Origin: Stenotrophomonas sp. 610A2
Lineage (GTDB): Bacteria; Pseudomonadota; Gammaproteobacteria; Xanthomonadales; Xanthomonadaceae
Assembly (NCBI RefSeq): GCF_030549615.1
Contig: NZ_CP130832.1
Span: forward strand, 682,001-746,000
DNA length: 64,000 nt
Direction: 5' to 3'
The notes under the pieces were generated by a model. That model was not told where the DNA came from and ran no database searches. It saw only the letters and a program-made list of their open reading frames with translations. Both the position numbers and the translations under genes were made by a program. This document shows positions 44,708-53,541 of this stretch, piece after piece; positions within the stretch are counted from its first letter, which is position 1; each line of letters begins with the position of its first letter.

Positions 44708-45382
44708 CTATCCGGTTGTGTCACAGATTGCTGGGTTGGGGCGTGTTGGCTCCAGCGTTAGTCGCTGCACATCTGAAAACAGCTGCTCTACTGGCATGCC
44801 GTAGGGCGCAAACAAACGCAGCCGTCCTTGGCGATCGAATACGTAGCCGCCTGCGGTGTGGCTCATTGAGTAGGCGCCGGGGTGCTTGCCTTCTTCGCGG
44901 TCGTAGAAGGCTTTGAACGATGCTGCCATTGCGGCCAGTTGCTGGTCGTTGCCAACCAGCGCTGTAGCGGTCGGGTCAAACGCTTTTACATAAGTCTCGG
45001 CAACAGCAGGTGTGTCGCGCGCCGGGTCGACGGTGACGAAGATCACCTGCAGTTTGTCGGCGTCCGAGCCCATCAGGTGCTTTACGCGGTTCAACTCCAC
45101 CATGGTGGTGGGGCAGACGTCCGGGCAGCTGGTGAAGCCGAAGAAGAGATACGTCACTTTGCCGTTGAGGTCGGCCGGGCTGCGGCTTACGCCTGTGCTG
45201 TCTGGCATCGTCCATTGCTGGCCGAGTGCTTCGCAGGCGATGTCCTTGCCGTAGAAATCCACCTTGGGCTTTGCCGCGCAGGCTACCAGCAGCAGGGTGG
45301 CTGCGCTTATCGCGATGGTGGACAGGTGCAGTTTGCGGGCCAGTGCGGCGAGGCCGGTGGCGGGAGTGTTGGTGCGGGACAT
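44708..45382 (-). CDS. SCO1/SenC family copper chaperone lipoprotein
   Basis: A 224-residue lipoprotein: lipobox LLVAC with Cys35, then a thioredoxin-fold SCO domain with the copper motif CPDVC (Cys86, Cys90) and the histidine ligand in YSMSHTAGGYVFD. SCO proteins deliver copper to heme-copper oxidases. It lies 75 bp downstream of cyoD in place of the usual cyoE, although CyoABCD oxidase has no CuA; it may help CuB assembly or act as a redox sensor (inference). Confidence 0.93.
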   Translation of the reverse strand: MSRTNTPATGLAALARKLHLSTIAISAATLLLVACAAKPKVDFYGKDIACEALGQQWTMPDSTGVSRSPADLNGKVTYLFFGFTSCPDVCPTTMVELNRVKHLMGSDADKLQVIFVTVDPARDTPAVAETYVKAFDPTATALVGNDQQLAAMAASFKAFYDREEGKHPGAYSMSHTAGGYVFDRQGRLRLFAPYGMPVEQLFSDVQRLTLEPTRPNPAICDTTG

Positions 45383-45423
45383 GGCTATGGTCGATGAAGG
45401 ACGGACAGCCGAACTACATGCAG

Positions 45424-45448
45424 CGGGCCGGCAGTGTGTGCCGGCCCG
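45424..45448 (-). terminator. Hairpin between cyoD and the SCO gene
   Basis: CGGGCCGGCA and TGCCGGCCCG form a perfect 10-bp stem with a 5-nt loop, 9 bp after cyoD. No T-run follows, so it may be an attenuator or an mRNA processing signal between the oxidase genes and the SCO gene. Confidence 0.5.
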
Positions 45449-45457
45449 TTGCGTGCG

Positions 45458-45790
45458 TCAGTTGACCATCATGTGGAAGTGCATGCTCCAGATGATCCAG
45501 ATGGAGAGCGCTACCACGATGAAAAGAATGACCAGAGTGAAAACAAAACTGGCCAGGTTCCAGCCGCCCTCCGAGGAGCGGTTCATGTGCAGGAAGTACA
45601 CCAGCTGCACGATGATCTGCACGACGGCAAAGCCGACCAGCAGGGCCATCGTCAGTGGCCGCGACAGCGTCGGGTTCATCACCAGCATGAAGGGGATGAC
45701 GGTGAGCACGGCGCAGATCACGAAGCCGATCAGGTAGGACTTGGTGGAGCCATGTCCGCTGCCGGCGCGGGAGGTGTCGTTGTCGGACAT
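45458..45790 (-). CDS. cyoD: Cytochrome o ubiquinol oxidase subunit IV
   Basis: A 110-residue subunit with three membrane helices (about 18-38, 46-66, 80-104). YLIGFVICAVLTVIPFMLV and VYFLHMNRSSEGGWN match CyoD, which assists CuB incorporation and assembly of the cytochrome bo3 quinol oxidase. It is the fourth gene of cyoABCD, starting 2 bp after cyoC. Confidence 0.96.
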   Translation of the reverse strand: MSDNDTSRAGSGHGSTKSYLIGFVICAVLTVIPFMLVMNPTLSRPLTMALLVGFAVVQIIVQLVYFLHMNRSSEGGWNLASFVFTLVILFIVVALSIWIIWSMHFHMMVN

Positions 45791-45792
45791 GG

Positions 45793-46422
45793 TCAGAACA
45801 CTCCAATCAGATAGACAAAGGTGAAGACGCAGATCCAGACCAGGTCCAGGAAGTGCCAGAACAGGCTCAGGCAGGAGATGCGGGTGACATTGGTCGGGGT
45901 GAGCCCGCGACGCTTCACCTGGTGCATCACCACCGCCATCCAGATCAGGCCGCTGGCCACGTGCAGGCCGTGCGTGCCAACCAGCGCGAAGAACGCGGAC
46001 AGGTAGGCGCTGGTGGTGGGGCCGGCGCCAATGTGGATGAGGTGGTTGAACTCATACACTTCCATGCCGATGAAGCCGGCACCGAGTGCGAAGGTCACGC
46101 CCAGCCAGGTCAGTACCGCGCGCTTGTCCTGGCGGTGCATCGCCAGCACGGCCTGGCCGTAGGTGATGCTGGAGACCAGCAGCAGGAAGGTCTCCACCAG
46201 CACGAACGGCAGCGAGAACAGCTCGGCACCGGTCGGGCCGCCTGCGTACGCGTTGCTGAGCACCGCGTAGGAGGCGAACAGCGAGCCGAACAGCACCAGG
46301 TCGGACATGAGGTAAACCCACATGCCGAAGACCTTCATGCCGCCCTGGTCGTGGCCATGGTCGTCATGGCTGTGCTCGGCCGCCTGTGCGTTGTCTACGG
46401 CGACGTTGGACATGATGTTCAT
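45793..46422 (-). CDS. cyoC: Cytochrome o ubiquinol oxidase subunit III
   Basis: A 209-residue subunit with five membrane helices. A His/Asp-rich N-terminus ([13 protein letters not shown]) precedes [34 protein letters not shown] and [15 protein letters not shown] are the classic subunit III motifs. The ATG at 46422 overlaps the cyoB stop by 4 bp. Confidence 0.97.
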   Translation of the reverse strand: MNIMSNVAVDNAQAAEHSHDDHGHDQGGMKVFGMWVYLMSDLVLFGSLFASYAVLSNAYAGGPTGAELFSLPFVLVETFLLLVSSITYGQAVLAMHRQDKRAVLTWLGVTFALGAGFIGMEVYEFNHLIHIGAGPTTSAYLSAFFALVGTHGLHVASGLIWMAVVMHQVKRRGLTPTNVTRISCLSLFWHFLDLVWICVFTFVYLIGVF

Positions 46423-48407
46423 GCAATCACCCTGTGCTGCTTGAGCTTGTTCTGGTGTTGGTTCTCGATGGCGGCGACTTCTTCGGCGCTGACGTAGTAA
46501 TCCACGTCCTCGTCGTAGGAGCGCACGATCAAGGTGACGATCATCGCCACGAAGCTCGCACCGGCCAGCCACCAGATGTGCCAGATCAAGGCGAAGCACA
46601 GCGCCAGGATCCAGATGTTGAGGATCAGCGGCACGCCGGTGTTACGCGGCATGTGGATCGGTGCGTAGTGCTTGGGCGGCTTGGGCAGGCCTTGTTTCTT
46701 GGCTTCGTGGAAGGCGTCCAGGGTGTCGGCCTTGGGCACCACGGCGAAGTTGTAGAACGGCGGCGGCGAAGGCGTCTGCCATTCCAGCGTGCGCGCATTC
46801 CACGGGTCGCCGGTGATGTCCTGGTTCTGCTTGCGGTCGCGGATGCTGACGTAGATCTGCACCAGCATCAGCACGATGCCTGCGAACACGAACAGTGCGC
46901 CGACGAAGGCGGCAATAAGGTAGGGCGTCCACGCCGGGTTGTCGTACTGGTTCATGCGCCGGGTCATGCCCATGAAGCCGAGCATGTAAAGCGGCATGAA
47001 GGCCAGGTAGAAACCGATGATCCAGCAGGCGAACGACCACTTGCCCAGGCGCTCGTTGAGGGTGAAGCCGAACACCTTCGGGAACCAGTAGACGAAGCCG
47101 GCCAGGTAGCCGAACAGCGCGCCACCGATGATGGTGTTGTGGAAGTGGGCCACCAGGAACAGGCTGTTGTGCAGCAGGAAGTCCGCACCCGGGATGGCCA
47201 GCAGCACGCCGGTCATGCCGCCGATGGTGAAGGTGACCAGGAAGGCGATGGTCCACAGCATCGGCACGCTGAACTCGACGCGGCCGCCGTACATGGTGAA
47301 CAACCAGGTGAAGATTTTCACGCCGGTCGGGATCGCGATGATCATCGTCATGATGCCGAAGAAGGCATTGACGCTGGCACCGGAGCCCATGGTGAAGAAG
47401 TGGTGCAGCCACACCACGAACGACAGGATGCCGATCGCCAGCGTTGCACCCACCATCGACTTGTAGCCGAACAGCTTCTTGCGCGAGAACGTGGCGGTGA
47501 TCTCGGAGAAGATGCCGAACGCCGGCAATACCAGGATGTACACCTCCGGGTGGCCCCAGGCCCACACCAGGTTGACGTACATCATCGGGTTGCCACCCAG
47601 GTCATTGGTGTAGAAGTTGAAGTCCAGGTAGCGGTCCAGGGTGAGCGCGCCGAGGGCGACGGTCAGGATCGGGAACGCGGCAATGATGATCACGCTGGTG
47701 ACCAGCACGGTCCAGGTGAACACCGGCATCTTCATCAAGGTCATGCCCGGCGCACGCATGCGCAGGATGGTGATGAACAGGTTGACGCCGGTCAGCAATG
47801 TGCCGACACCGGAGGCCTGCAATGCCCATATGTAGTAATCAACACCCACCCCTGGACTGAACTCGATGCCGGACAACGGCGGATACGCCACCCAACCGGT
47901 CATCGCGAATTCGCCAAGGCCCAGCGAGATCATCATCAGCGCCGCGCCGACCACGAAGATCCAGAAGCTGAAGGCATTGAGGAAGGGGAAGGCCATGTCG
48001 CGCGCACCGATCTGCAGCGGCACCACGATGTTCATCAGGCCAACCACGAACGGTGTGGCCACGAAGAAGATCATGATCACGCCATGCGCGGTGAAGATCT
48101 GGTCGTAGTGCTCCGGTGGCAGGAAACCATCGCTGCCGGGGCCAGCCGCGGCCAGCTGCGCGCGCATCATCAGTGCGTCGGCAAAGCCACGAACCAGCAT
48201 CACCAGCGCCACCACGATGTACATGATGCCGATCTTCTTGTGGTCCACGGTGGTGAACCAGTCGCGCCACAGCACGCCCCACAACTTGAAATAGGTGACG
48301 GCGGCGAGCAATGCGATGCCGCCAAGCACCATGCCCGCCAATGTCACCACGACGATCGGGTCGTGCAACGGCACGGCGTCCCACGTCAACTTACCGAACA
48401 TGCTCAT
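46419..48407 (-). CDS. cyoB: Cytochrome o ubiquinol oxidase subunit I
   Basis: A 662-residue catalytic subunit of the bo3 quinol oxidase. [14 protein letters not shown] starts the core; heme b ligand His in [11 protein letters not shown], the CuB/Tyr centre in [14 protein letters not shown] with the two later CuB histidines in [11 protein letters not shown], and the high-spin heme ligand in [12 protein letters not shown] are all present. It pumps protons while reducing oxygen with ubiquinol. Overlaps cyoC by 4 bp and cyoA by 1 bp. Confidence 0.98.
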   Translation of the reverse strand: MSMFGKLTWDAVPLHDPIVVVTLAGMVLGGIALLAAVTYFKLWGVLWRDWFTTVDHKKIGIMYIVVALVMLVRGFADALMMRAQLAAAGPGSDGFLPPEHYDQIFTAHGVIMIFFVATPFVVGLMNIVVPLQIGARDMAFPFLNAFSFWIFVVGAALMMISLGLGEFAMTGWVAYPPLSGIEFSPGVGVDYYIWALQASGVGTLLTGVNLFITILRMRAPGMTLMKMPVFTWTVLVTSVIIIAAFPILTVALGALTLDRYLDFNFYTNDLGGNPMMYVNLVWAWGHPEVYILVLPAFGIFSEITATFSRKKLFGYKSMVGATLAIGILSFVVWLHHFFTMGSGASVNAFFGIMTMIIAIPTGVKIFTWLFTMYGGRVEFSVPMLWTIAFLVTFTIGGMTGVLLAIPGADFLLHNSLFLVAHFHNTIIGGALFGYLAGFVYWFPKVFGFTLNERLGKWSFACWIIGFYLAFMPLYMLGFMGMTRRMNQYDNPAWTPYLIAAFVGALFVFAGIVLMLVQIYVSIRDRKQNQDITGDPWNARTLEWQTPSPPPFYNFAVVPKADTLDAFHEAKKQGLPKPPKHYAPIHMPRNTGVPLILNIWILALCFALIWHIWWLAGASFVAMIVTLIVRSYDEDVDYYVSAEEVAAIENQHQNKLKQHRVIA

Positions 48408-49306
48408 TACTCCTGGGAGGCCTTGGGTTCTGCGTTGTGGCCGGACGTGGCCGCGGTGTTCTCACCCACGCCGATGAACTGGTCGATGACCTTCTTGAAC
48501 AGCAGCGGCTCGACGCTGGCGAAGTGGCGCACCGGTTCTTTACGCGTCGGCGCGGCCAGGCGCTTGAATTCGTCGAAGCTCAGTTGATCCGGCGACTGAC
48601 GGACTTCTGCAACCCAGTCATCGAACTGCGGCTGGCTCATCGCGGTGGCGACGAACTTCATGTTGGAGAAGCCGTGGCCGCTGTAATTGCCCGACATGCC
48701 GTCGAACTTGCCTTGCTCGTTCGCCACCAGGTGCAGCTGCGTGCGCATGCCGGCCATCGCATAGATCTGCCCACCCAGCTGCGGGATGAAGAAGGTATTC
48801 ATCGTCGAGTTGGAGGTGATGTCGAAGGCCAGCTGCTGCCCGGCCGGGAAGTTGAGCTGGTTGACCGTGGCGATGCCCAGGTCCGGGTAGACGAACACCC
48901 ACTTCCAGTCGGTGGCGATCACTTCCACATGCAGCGGCTCGCCGGGGATATCCAGCGGCTTGTAAGGGTCAAGCTCGTGGGTGGATTTCCACACGATAAC
49001 GGCGAGCACGGCGACGATGATCAGGGGCACGCCCCAGACCACGATTTCCACCTTGGTGGAGTGCGCCCAATCGGGCATGTACCTGGCCTTGGTATTGCCG
49101 GAGCGGTAGCGCCAGGCAAAGACGAAGGTCAGCACGATGGCCGGTAGCACCACGATCAGCATCAAGGCGATGCAGATGATGATCAGGTCGCGCTGGGCAA
49201 TGCCCACGTCGCCCTTGGAGTCCAGTAGTACCCAGTTGCAGCCAGACAGGCCCACGCATGCCAAAGCGGCCAGCGCTGGGCGGATGCGTTTCCAGCAGAT
49301 ATTCAT
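48407..49306 (-). CDS. cyoA: Cytochrome o ubiquinol oxidase subunit II, lipoprotein
   Basis: A 299-residue subunit II. The lipobox LSGC near residue 23 is followed by two membrane helices (about 40-62 and 82-105) and a periplasmic cupredoxin domain that lacks the CuA ligands, as expected for a quinol oxidase ([43 protein letters not shown] loop). Met20 of the longer frame (49306) was chosen because it begins the lipoprotein signal. It is the first gene of cyoABCD, divergent from a MocR regulator; the shared 182-bp region holds an inverted repeat at 49429-49453. Confidence 0.96.
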   Translation of the reverse strand: MNICWKRIRPALAALACVGLSGCNWVLLDSKGDVGIAQRDLIIICIALMLIVVLPAIVLTFVFAWRYRSGNTKARYMPDWAHSTKVEIVVWGVPLIIVAVLAVIVWKSTHELDPYKPLDIPGEPLHVEVIATDWKWVFVYPDLGIATVNQLNFPAGQQLAFDITSNSTMNTFFIPQLGGQIYAMAGMRTQLHLVANEQGKFDGMSGNYSGHGFSNMKFVATAMSQPQFDDWVAEVRQSPDQLSFDEFKRLAAPTRKEPVRHFASVEPLLFKKVIDQFIGVGENTAATSGHNAEPKASQE

Positions 49307-49428
49307 TGAAGGTCGACCCTGTTGAAGGAGCTCTTGAGCGGGGACCGCCGATGCCCGGCGCATAGGCCGGGAGCGGCTACACTGTCCGTACGGCGGTGCC
49401 TACAAAAGGATTGCCGATCCAGTCAAGT

Positions 49429-49453
49429 CCATACAAGATACATCATTGTATGG
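49429..49453. promoter_or_regulatory. Candidate MocR operator in the cyoA-mocR divergent region
   Basis: CCATACAA, 9-bp spacer GATACATCA, TTGTATGG: a perfect 8-bp inverted repeat 36 bp before the MocR start and about 123 bp before cyoA. The same half-site recurs, with longer arms, at 50914-50958, and both spacers contain GATACAT. It is the obvious binding site for the adjacent MocR protein. Confidence 0.7.
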
Positions 49454-49488
49454 GTTGGTGCACGTACAAAGCAGGGAAGGTTCACCCG

Positions 49489-50901
49489 ATGCAGCAGCCA
49501 GCCGCAGGCCGACGCCTGAAAAAGCCCAACCGGACCTGGGTCCGTCCCTTTGCCGAGGGCACCGGTCCGCTCTACCTGCAGATTGCCCAGCAGGTACGCG
49601 ATGCCGTGGACGATGGCGTGCTGCAACCCGGCGACCGCCTGCCGCCGCAGCGCGACCTGGCCCAGCTGATGGGCGTGGACCTGACCACGGTTACCCGTGC
49701 CTACGCCGAGCTGCGCCAGTCCGATCTGCTCGACGCGCAGGGCGCCGGCGGCACCTTCATCGCCATGTCGGCCGGCAACAGCGCCACCTCGGTCGACCTG
49801 AGCATGAACATCCCGCCGCTGCTGGGCAGCAGCCCGTTCGCGCAGAGCATGGAGCGCGGCTTCCAGCAGCTCAGCCAGCAGCTGGGGCAGGGCGAGTTGA
49901 TGAGTTACCACGTCGGCGCCGGCTCCCGCGATGACCGTGCCGCCGCCGTGCAGTGGCTGGCGCCTATCCTCGGCAACGTCTCCGCCGAGCGGGTGGTGAT
50001 CTGCCCCGGCGCGCAGGCCGCGCTCTGCGCCATCGTGCTGGCCAAGACCCAGCCGGGTGACCTGATCGCCGCCGAACAGCTGACCTATCCGGGCCTGCTG
50101 GCCGCCGCGCGCGTGCTGCAGCGGGGCATCGTCCCTATCGCCATGGACGCTGAAGGCATGCTGCCGGACGCGCTGGAAGCGGCCTGCCAGCAGCGCAAGC
50201 TCAGCCTGATCTATCTGATCCCAACCATCCAGAACCCGACCACCGCGACCATGTCGCAGGCCCGCCGTGCCGCCATCCTGGCCATTGCCCGCCGCCATGG
50301 CATAGCCGTGGTGGAGGATGATCCCTACTGGCTGCTGGCCGCCGATGCGGCGCCGCCGCTGGCGGTGGATAGCCACCCGGATGCCCCGGTCTACTACGTT
50401 TCCACCCTGTCCAAGTGCCTGGCGCCGGGCCTGCGCACCGCCTATCTGGTGGTGCCGCCGGGCGAGCCGATGGAGCCGCTGCTGGACGCCCTGCGCTCGA
50501 TCGCGCTGATGCCGACCCAGTCGATGGTTGCGGTGGCCTCGCACTGGATCCGCAGCGGCCAGGCCGATGAGATGGTGCGCCGCTTCCAGCAGGAGCTGCG
50601 CCAGCGCCAGCAGATCGCCGCGCGCATCCTGCCCAATCCCTATCAGGCGCAGCCGTCCGGCCTGCATGTGTGGTTGCCGCTGCCGCCGCGGCTGGACCAG
50701 TACCGGCTGATCCAGGCCGCGCAGGCACAAGGCCTGGGCATCGCCAGCTCGGAGGCCTTCAGCATCGAGGAGCAGGCCGGCAATGCCATCCGTCTGTCCC
50801 TGGGCGGGGCAGTCGACCAGCACAGCCTGGCGGCGGCATTGACCAAGCTGACCGAGGTTATCTCGGCAGCACCTGAGACGCGGACGCAAGCGATCGTTTG
50901 A
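49489..50901 (+). CDS. MocR-type (GntR-aminotransferase fusion) transcriptional regulator
   Basis: A 470-residue MocR regulator. Residues about 25-92 are a GntR winged helix (PLYLQIAQQVRDAVDDGVLQ, PPQRDLAQLMGVDLTTVTRA); residues about 100-455 form an aminotransferase class I fold with the PLP lysine Lys309 in YVSTLSKCLAPGLRTAY, aspartate VVEDDPYWLL and NPTTATMSQARR. PLP or an amino-metabolite is the likely effector. It is divergent from cyoA and probably regulates the oxidase operon through the CCATACAA/TTGTATGG site. It is a paralogue of the gene at 52035. Confidence 0.93.
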   Translation: MQQPAAGRRLKKPNRTWVRPFAEGTGPLYLQIAQQVRDAVDDGVLQPGDRLPPQRDLAQLMGVDLTTVTRAYAELRQSDLLDAQGAGGTFIAMSAGNSATSVDLSMNIPPLLGSSPFAQSMERGFQQLSQQLGQGELMSYHVGAGSRDDRAAAVQWLAPILGNVSAERVVICPGAQAALCAIVLAKTQPGDLIAAEQLTYPGLLAAARVLQRGIVPIAMDAEGMLPDALEAACQQRKLSLIYLIPTIQNPTTATMSQARRAAILAIARRHGIAVVEDDPYWLLAADAAPPLAVDSHPDAPVYYVSTLSKCLAPGLRTAYLVVPPGEPMEPLLDALRSIALMPTQSMVAVASHWIRSGQADEMVRRFQQELRQRQQIAARILPNPYQAQPSGLHVWLPLPPRLDQYRLIQAAQAQGLGIASSEAFSIEEQAGNAIRLSLGGAVDQHSLAAALTKLTEVISAAPETRTQAIV

Positions 50902-50913
50902 CCGCGCTCCGGC

Positions 50914-50958
50914 CATATCCATACAAAATTGATACATTGCATATCTTGTATGGATATG
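50914..50958. promoter_or_regulatory. Candidate MocR operator upstream of the small membrane gene
   Basis: CATATCCATACAA, 19-bp spacer, TTGTATGGATATG: a perfect 13-bp inverted repeat beginning 12 bp after the MocR stop. The inner half-sites equal those at 49429-49453. The right arm overlaps possible start codons of the next gene, as would suit a repressor. Confidence 0.7.
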
Positions 50959-51234
50959 CGGGTAGCTGCTGTGCGTCGGGACAAGCTGAAGTTTCATCTG
51001 GTGATGCTGGGCTGCGCCGGTTTCGTGGTGCTGGCGCTGGCGTCGCTGGTCTATGTCTGCTCGCGGCCGCAGACCGCCGATGTGCAGGCCAGTGAGCGCG
51101 CGGCCATCGAGCAGTGCCTGCAGCGCAGCCGCGCGCCGGAGCGCACCGAAATCTACCGCCGCGCCCAGGCCGATTCCTGCGCCGAGATGCTGGAACAGTA
51201 CGAGCACAAGTTCGGCGCGGACGCCGCCTCGTGA
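50956..51234 (+). CDS. Small single-span membrane protein of unknown function
   Basis: A 92-residue protein with one membrane helix (FHLVMLGCAGFVVLALASLVY, about residues 13-34) and a periplasmic tail with paired cysteines (IEQCLQRSRAPE, DSCAEMLEQYEHKFG). No family recognised. The start is uncertain: ATGs at 50950 and 50956 lie inside the operator repeat; a GTG at 50971 is preceded by GGGTAG. The stop overlaps the next gene's GTG start, so the two are coupled and probably controlled by the MocR proteins. Confidence 0.65.
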   Translation: MRVAAVRRDKLKFHLVMLGCAGFVVLALASLVYVCSRPQTADVQASERAAIEQCLQRSRAPERTEIYRRAQADSCAEMLEQYEHKFGADAAS

Positions 51235-51836
51235 GCCCGCCCAACGGCGCATCACCGCGCCGGCGCGGGATGCGGTTGTGGATCGCAGCGGGCTGCGTGT
51301 TGATGGCCGGTATCGCGATAGCGCTATGGCAGTACTTCGGCCTCAGTGAGCAGGCCACGTTCGCCGAGCAGGCCATCGTCTTCGACGACACCCAACTCAA
51401 GCTGCCGCCGGAACTGGCCGGTGCGAATGGGCGCATACGCGTCGTGCATTTCTGGGACCCGGCCTGCAAGGTTTGCAACCGCGAAACCGGCGCGCATCTG
51501 AGCTACCTGATCAGCATGTACCGCCGCGCCAACATCGATTTCTATGCGGTGCGCCGCCCCGGCACGACAGGTGAGCTGCCCCAGTATCTGCGTGGTCGTT
51601 TGACGGAACTGCCGACGATTGAAGGCGCCGAACATATCCCGGCCAGCCCTGCGGTTGCGATCTGGGACAGGGCAGGGCATCTGGCCTACGCCGGCCCGTA
51701 CAGCATCGGTATGGTGTGCAATTCGGCCAATAGTTTTGTCGAACCGATTCTCGACAAGCTGGTCGATGGCCAGACGGTGCGCCCACGCGGGTTGCTGGCG
51801 GTGGGCTGTTACTGCCCTTGGCAAAACAAATCTTGA
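51231..51836 (+). CDS. Membrane-anchored thioredoxin-like protein (DUF6436-type)
   Basis: A 201-residue protein starting at GTG (overlapping the previous stop in GTGA), with a basic N-terminus, one membrane helix at about 14-34 and a periplasmic thioredoxin-like domain. VVHFWDPACKVCNRETGAHL carries a CxxxC-like pair (Cys-Lys-Val-Cys), and the C-terminus has GCYCPWQ. I place it tentatively in DUF6436. Beside cyoABCD and a SCO gene, a role in redox or copper handling for the oxidase is possible (inference). Confidence 0.7.
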   Translation: MSPPNGASPRRRGMRLWIAAGCVLMAGIAIALWQYFGLSEQATFAEQAIVFDDTQLKLPPELAGANGRIRVVHFWDPACKVCNRETGAHLSYLISMYRRANIDFYAVRRPGTTGELPQYLRGRLTELPTIEGAEHIPASPAVAIWDRAGHLAYAGPYSIGMVCNSANSFVEPILDKLVDGQTVRPRGLLAVGCYCPWQNKS

Positions 51837-51988
51837 TCCGCTGCTGATGAATCTGCATGCGCGCCAGCGTGCGTGGACGTTCTGTCCGCGCACAAAAAAC
51901 AGCGGGCACCCGCTCCAACCGACCGATGGTTGTGAGCAGGCACCCGCCGCTGATGTAAACAATACGTGGCTACATCGTCCATACATGG

Positions 51989-52005
51989 TGCGACAGGATG
52001 TCGCA
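51989..52005. promoter_or_regulatory. Inverted repeat before the second MocR gene
   Basis: TGCGACA-GGA-TGTCGCA, a perfect 7-bp inverted repeat 30 bp before the ATG; immediately before it is CCATACATGG (51979-51988). Either could be an operator; this repeat differs from the CCATACAA/TTGTATGG sites. Confidence 0.5.
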
Positions 52006-52034
52006 GTTTTTGCGGGTAAACATGGGGTTTGGCG

Positions 52035-53438
52035 ATGAACTGGATGGACAGCGCGCTGCGCAGCAACGGCCCGATCTACCTGCGCATCGTCAACAGCATC
52101 GAGCGCAGCATGAACACCGGCGAGCTGGTGCCCGGTCATCGCCTGCCATCGCAGCGAGCATTGGCCAAGCAGCTCGGCATCGACCTGACCACGGTGACGC
52201 GCGCGTTTGATGAAGCACGCCGACGCGGCCTGATCGAAGCGCGCGGACCGCAAGGCAGTTTCATCGCACCGCCGAAAGCCGCCTTCGGGCAACCGGTCGA
52301 CCTGAGCATGAACGTGCCACCGGTACCGGATGCGTTGGCTTTGAACGATGCTTTGCGACGCGGTGCAGCCGCCGTGCTTGCACGCAGCAATGCGCCGAAC
52401 CTGATGACGTATCACCTCGCTGGCGGCAGCCCGACCGACAGGCATGCGGCGACGAGCTGGCTGCAGCCGATGCTGGGCGATATTGCCGATGCAGGTCTGG
52501 TGGTTGCCGAAGGTGCACAGTCAGCGCTGGCCTCGATCCTGATCAGCCAGACCCAGGAAGGCGAGGTGATTCTTTGTGATCACCTGGTGTATCCGGGGCT
52601 TCTGCAGGTAGCCAAGTCGTTGGGGCGACGCTTGCTGCCGGTTGATGGCGATGCGGAGGGAATGCACCCGGATGCGCTGGAGCGTGCTTCTAGGCAGAGC
52701 GGTGCACGTGTGGTTTACCTCAATCCGACCTGCAACAACCCGACTGCACTGACGATTCCACCGCAACGTCGAATCGAGTTGGCGCGTGCGCTGCAGGGGC
52801 TGGATCTACTAGCCATCGAGGATGATCCGTATTGGCATCACGCTGCGAAAAAGCCAACGCCAATTGCGGCGCTGGCGCCGACGCATGTGTATTACGTATC
52901 AACCTTGTCGAAGGCGATCAGCCCAGGCCTGCGCACTGCATTCGTGCGCTGTCCATCGGAGCAGCATGCAGAAGCACTGGCGATTGCATTGCGCTCGATC
53001 TGCCTGATGGGGCATCCACTGGTGATGGCGCTGGTAAGCCAGCTGCTGTTGGATGGATCGGCGAACGCATTGTTGAATCAGGTGTTGGATGAAGCCCGCG
53101 AACGCACCGCACTGGCCGCTCATCTGCTGGTGCCTGCGTTGAAAGTGCAGGCAGCCGGATTGCATGCCTGGTGCACCCTGCCGGAGCAAAACCGGCAAAA
53201 CCGGGGTCAGAGTGGGGTTTCGGAACGAAACCCCACTCTGACCCCGGTTTTGCCCTGGACCGACACCAGCTTCGCCCGCGCCGCTCAACTGCAAGGCCTG
53301 GCAATCACGCCCTCATCGGCATTCAAACCAGATGGCGCGCAACGCAGCCAGGGCTTCCGCCTCTCGCTGGGGCAAGCAGGCAATCGCCGTCAGCTGCAGA
53401 GCGCGTTGGGGCGAATCAACCAGCTGGTGGATGCGTGA
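52035..53438 (+). CDS. MocR-type regulator carrying an in-frame palindromic insertion
   Basis: A 467-residue MocR regulator, paralogous to the gene at 49489. Winged helix at about 13-80 (PIYLRIVNSIERSMNTGELV, SQRALAKQLGIDLTTVTRAF); aminotransferase-like domain with Lys293 in YVSTLSKAISPGLRTAF and AIEDDPYWHHA. Compared with the paralogue, residues 386-407 (NRQNRGQSGVSERNPTLTPV plus LP) are extra: the flanking 6 and 17 residues exactly match a 23-residue stretch in the other protein. The extra 66 bp is a copy of the long palindrome. The frame is kept, so a full-length protein is made, but the insert lies in the C-terminal subdomain and may affect function. Confidence 0.9.
   Translation: MNWMDSALRSNGPIYLRIVNSIERSMNTGELVPGHRLPSQRALAKQLGIDLTTVTRAFDEARRRGLIEARGPQGSFIAPPKAAFGQPVDLSMNVPPVPDALALNDALRRGAAAVLARSNAPNLMTYHLAGGSPTDRHAATSWLQPMLGDIADAGLVVAEGAQSALASILISQTQEGEVILCDHLVYPGLLQVAKSLGRRLLPVDGDAEGMHPDALERASRQSGARVVYLNPTCNNPTALTIPPQRRIELARALQGLDLLAIEDDPYWHHAAKKPTPIAALAPTHVYYVSTLSKAISPGLRTAFVRCPSEQHAEALAIALRSICLMGHPLVMALVSQLLLDGSANALLNQVLDEARERTALAAHLLVPALKVQAAGLHAWCTLPEQNRQNRGQSGVSERNPTLTPVLPWTDTSFARAAQLQGLAITPSSAFKPDGAQRSQGFRLSLGQAGNRRQLQSALGRINQLVDA
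53190..53255. repeat. Long palindrome, copy 4, inside a coding sequence
   Basis: Arms 53197-53222 and 53226-53251 with loop GAA (complement of the TTC loop, so opposite orientation to copies 1-3), extended by GGC/GCC to 53194-53254. Together with a CAAAACCGG-type half unit on the left it adds exactly 66 bp (22 codons) to the MocR gene without a stop codon in the used frame. Confidence 0.95.
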
Positions 53439-53450
53439 GTCAAAACCGGT

Positions 53451-53509
53451 TCAAAACCGGGGTCAGAGTGCGGTTTCGAAACGAAACCGCACTCTGACCC
53501 CGGTTTTGA
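53451..53509. repeat. Long palindrome, copy 5, with compensatory change
   Basis: Arms 53453-53478 and 53482-53507, loop AAA. Relative to the other copies, C replaces G at 53471 and G replaces C at its partner 53489, so pairing is kept. Outer CAAAACCGG (53441-53449) and CCGGTTTTG (53512-53520) units flank it. It starts 2 bp after the MocR stop. Confidence 0.95.
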
Positions 53510-53541
53510 CTCCGGTTTTGCTGGTCTTGACCTGCTGTGCT

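Noticed and set aside
46434..48587. Long plus-strand open frame of 717 codons opposite cyoB and cyoA
   Set aside because: It is the antisense shadow of high-GC cyo genes, very rich in His, Gln, Arg and Asp, with no family pattern.
49423..51255. Minus-strand open frame of 610 codons opposite the first MocR gene
   Set aside because: Composition is typical of an antisense shadow and it spans two clear plus-strand genes and the operator.
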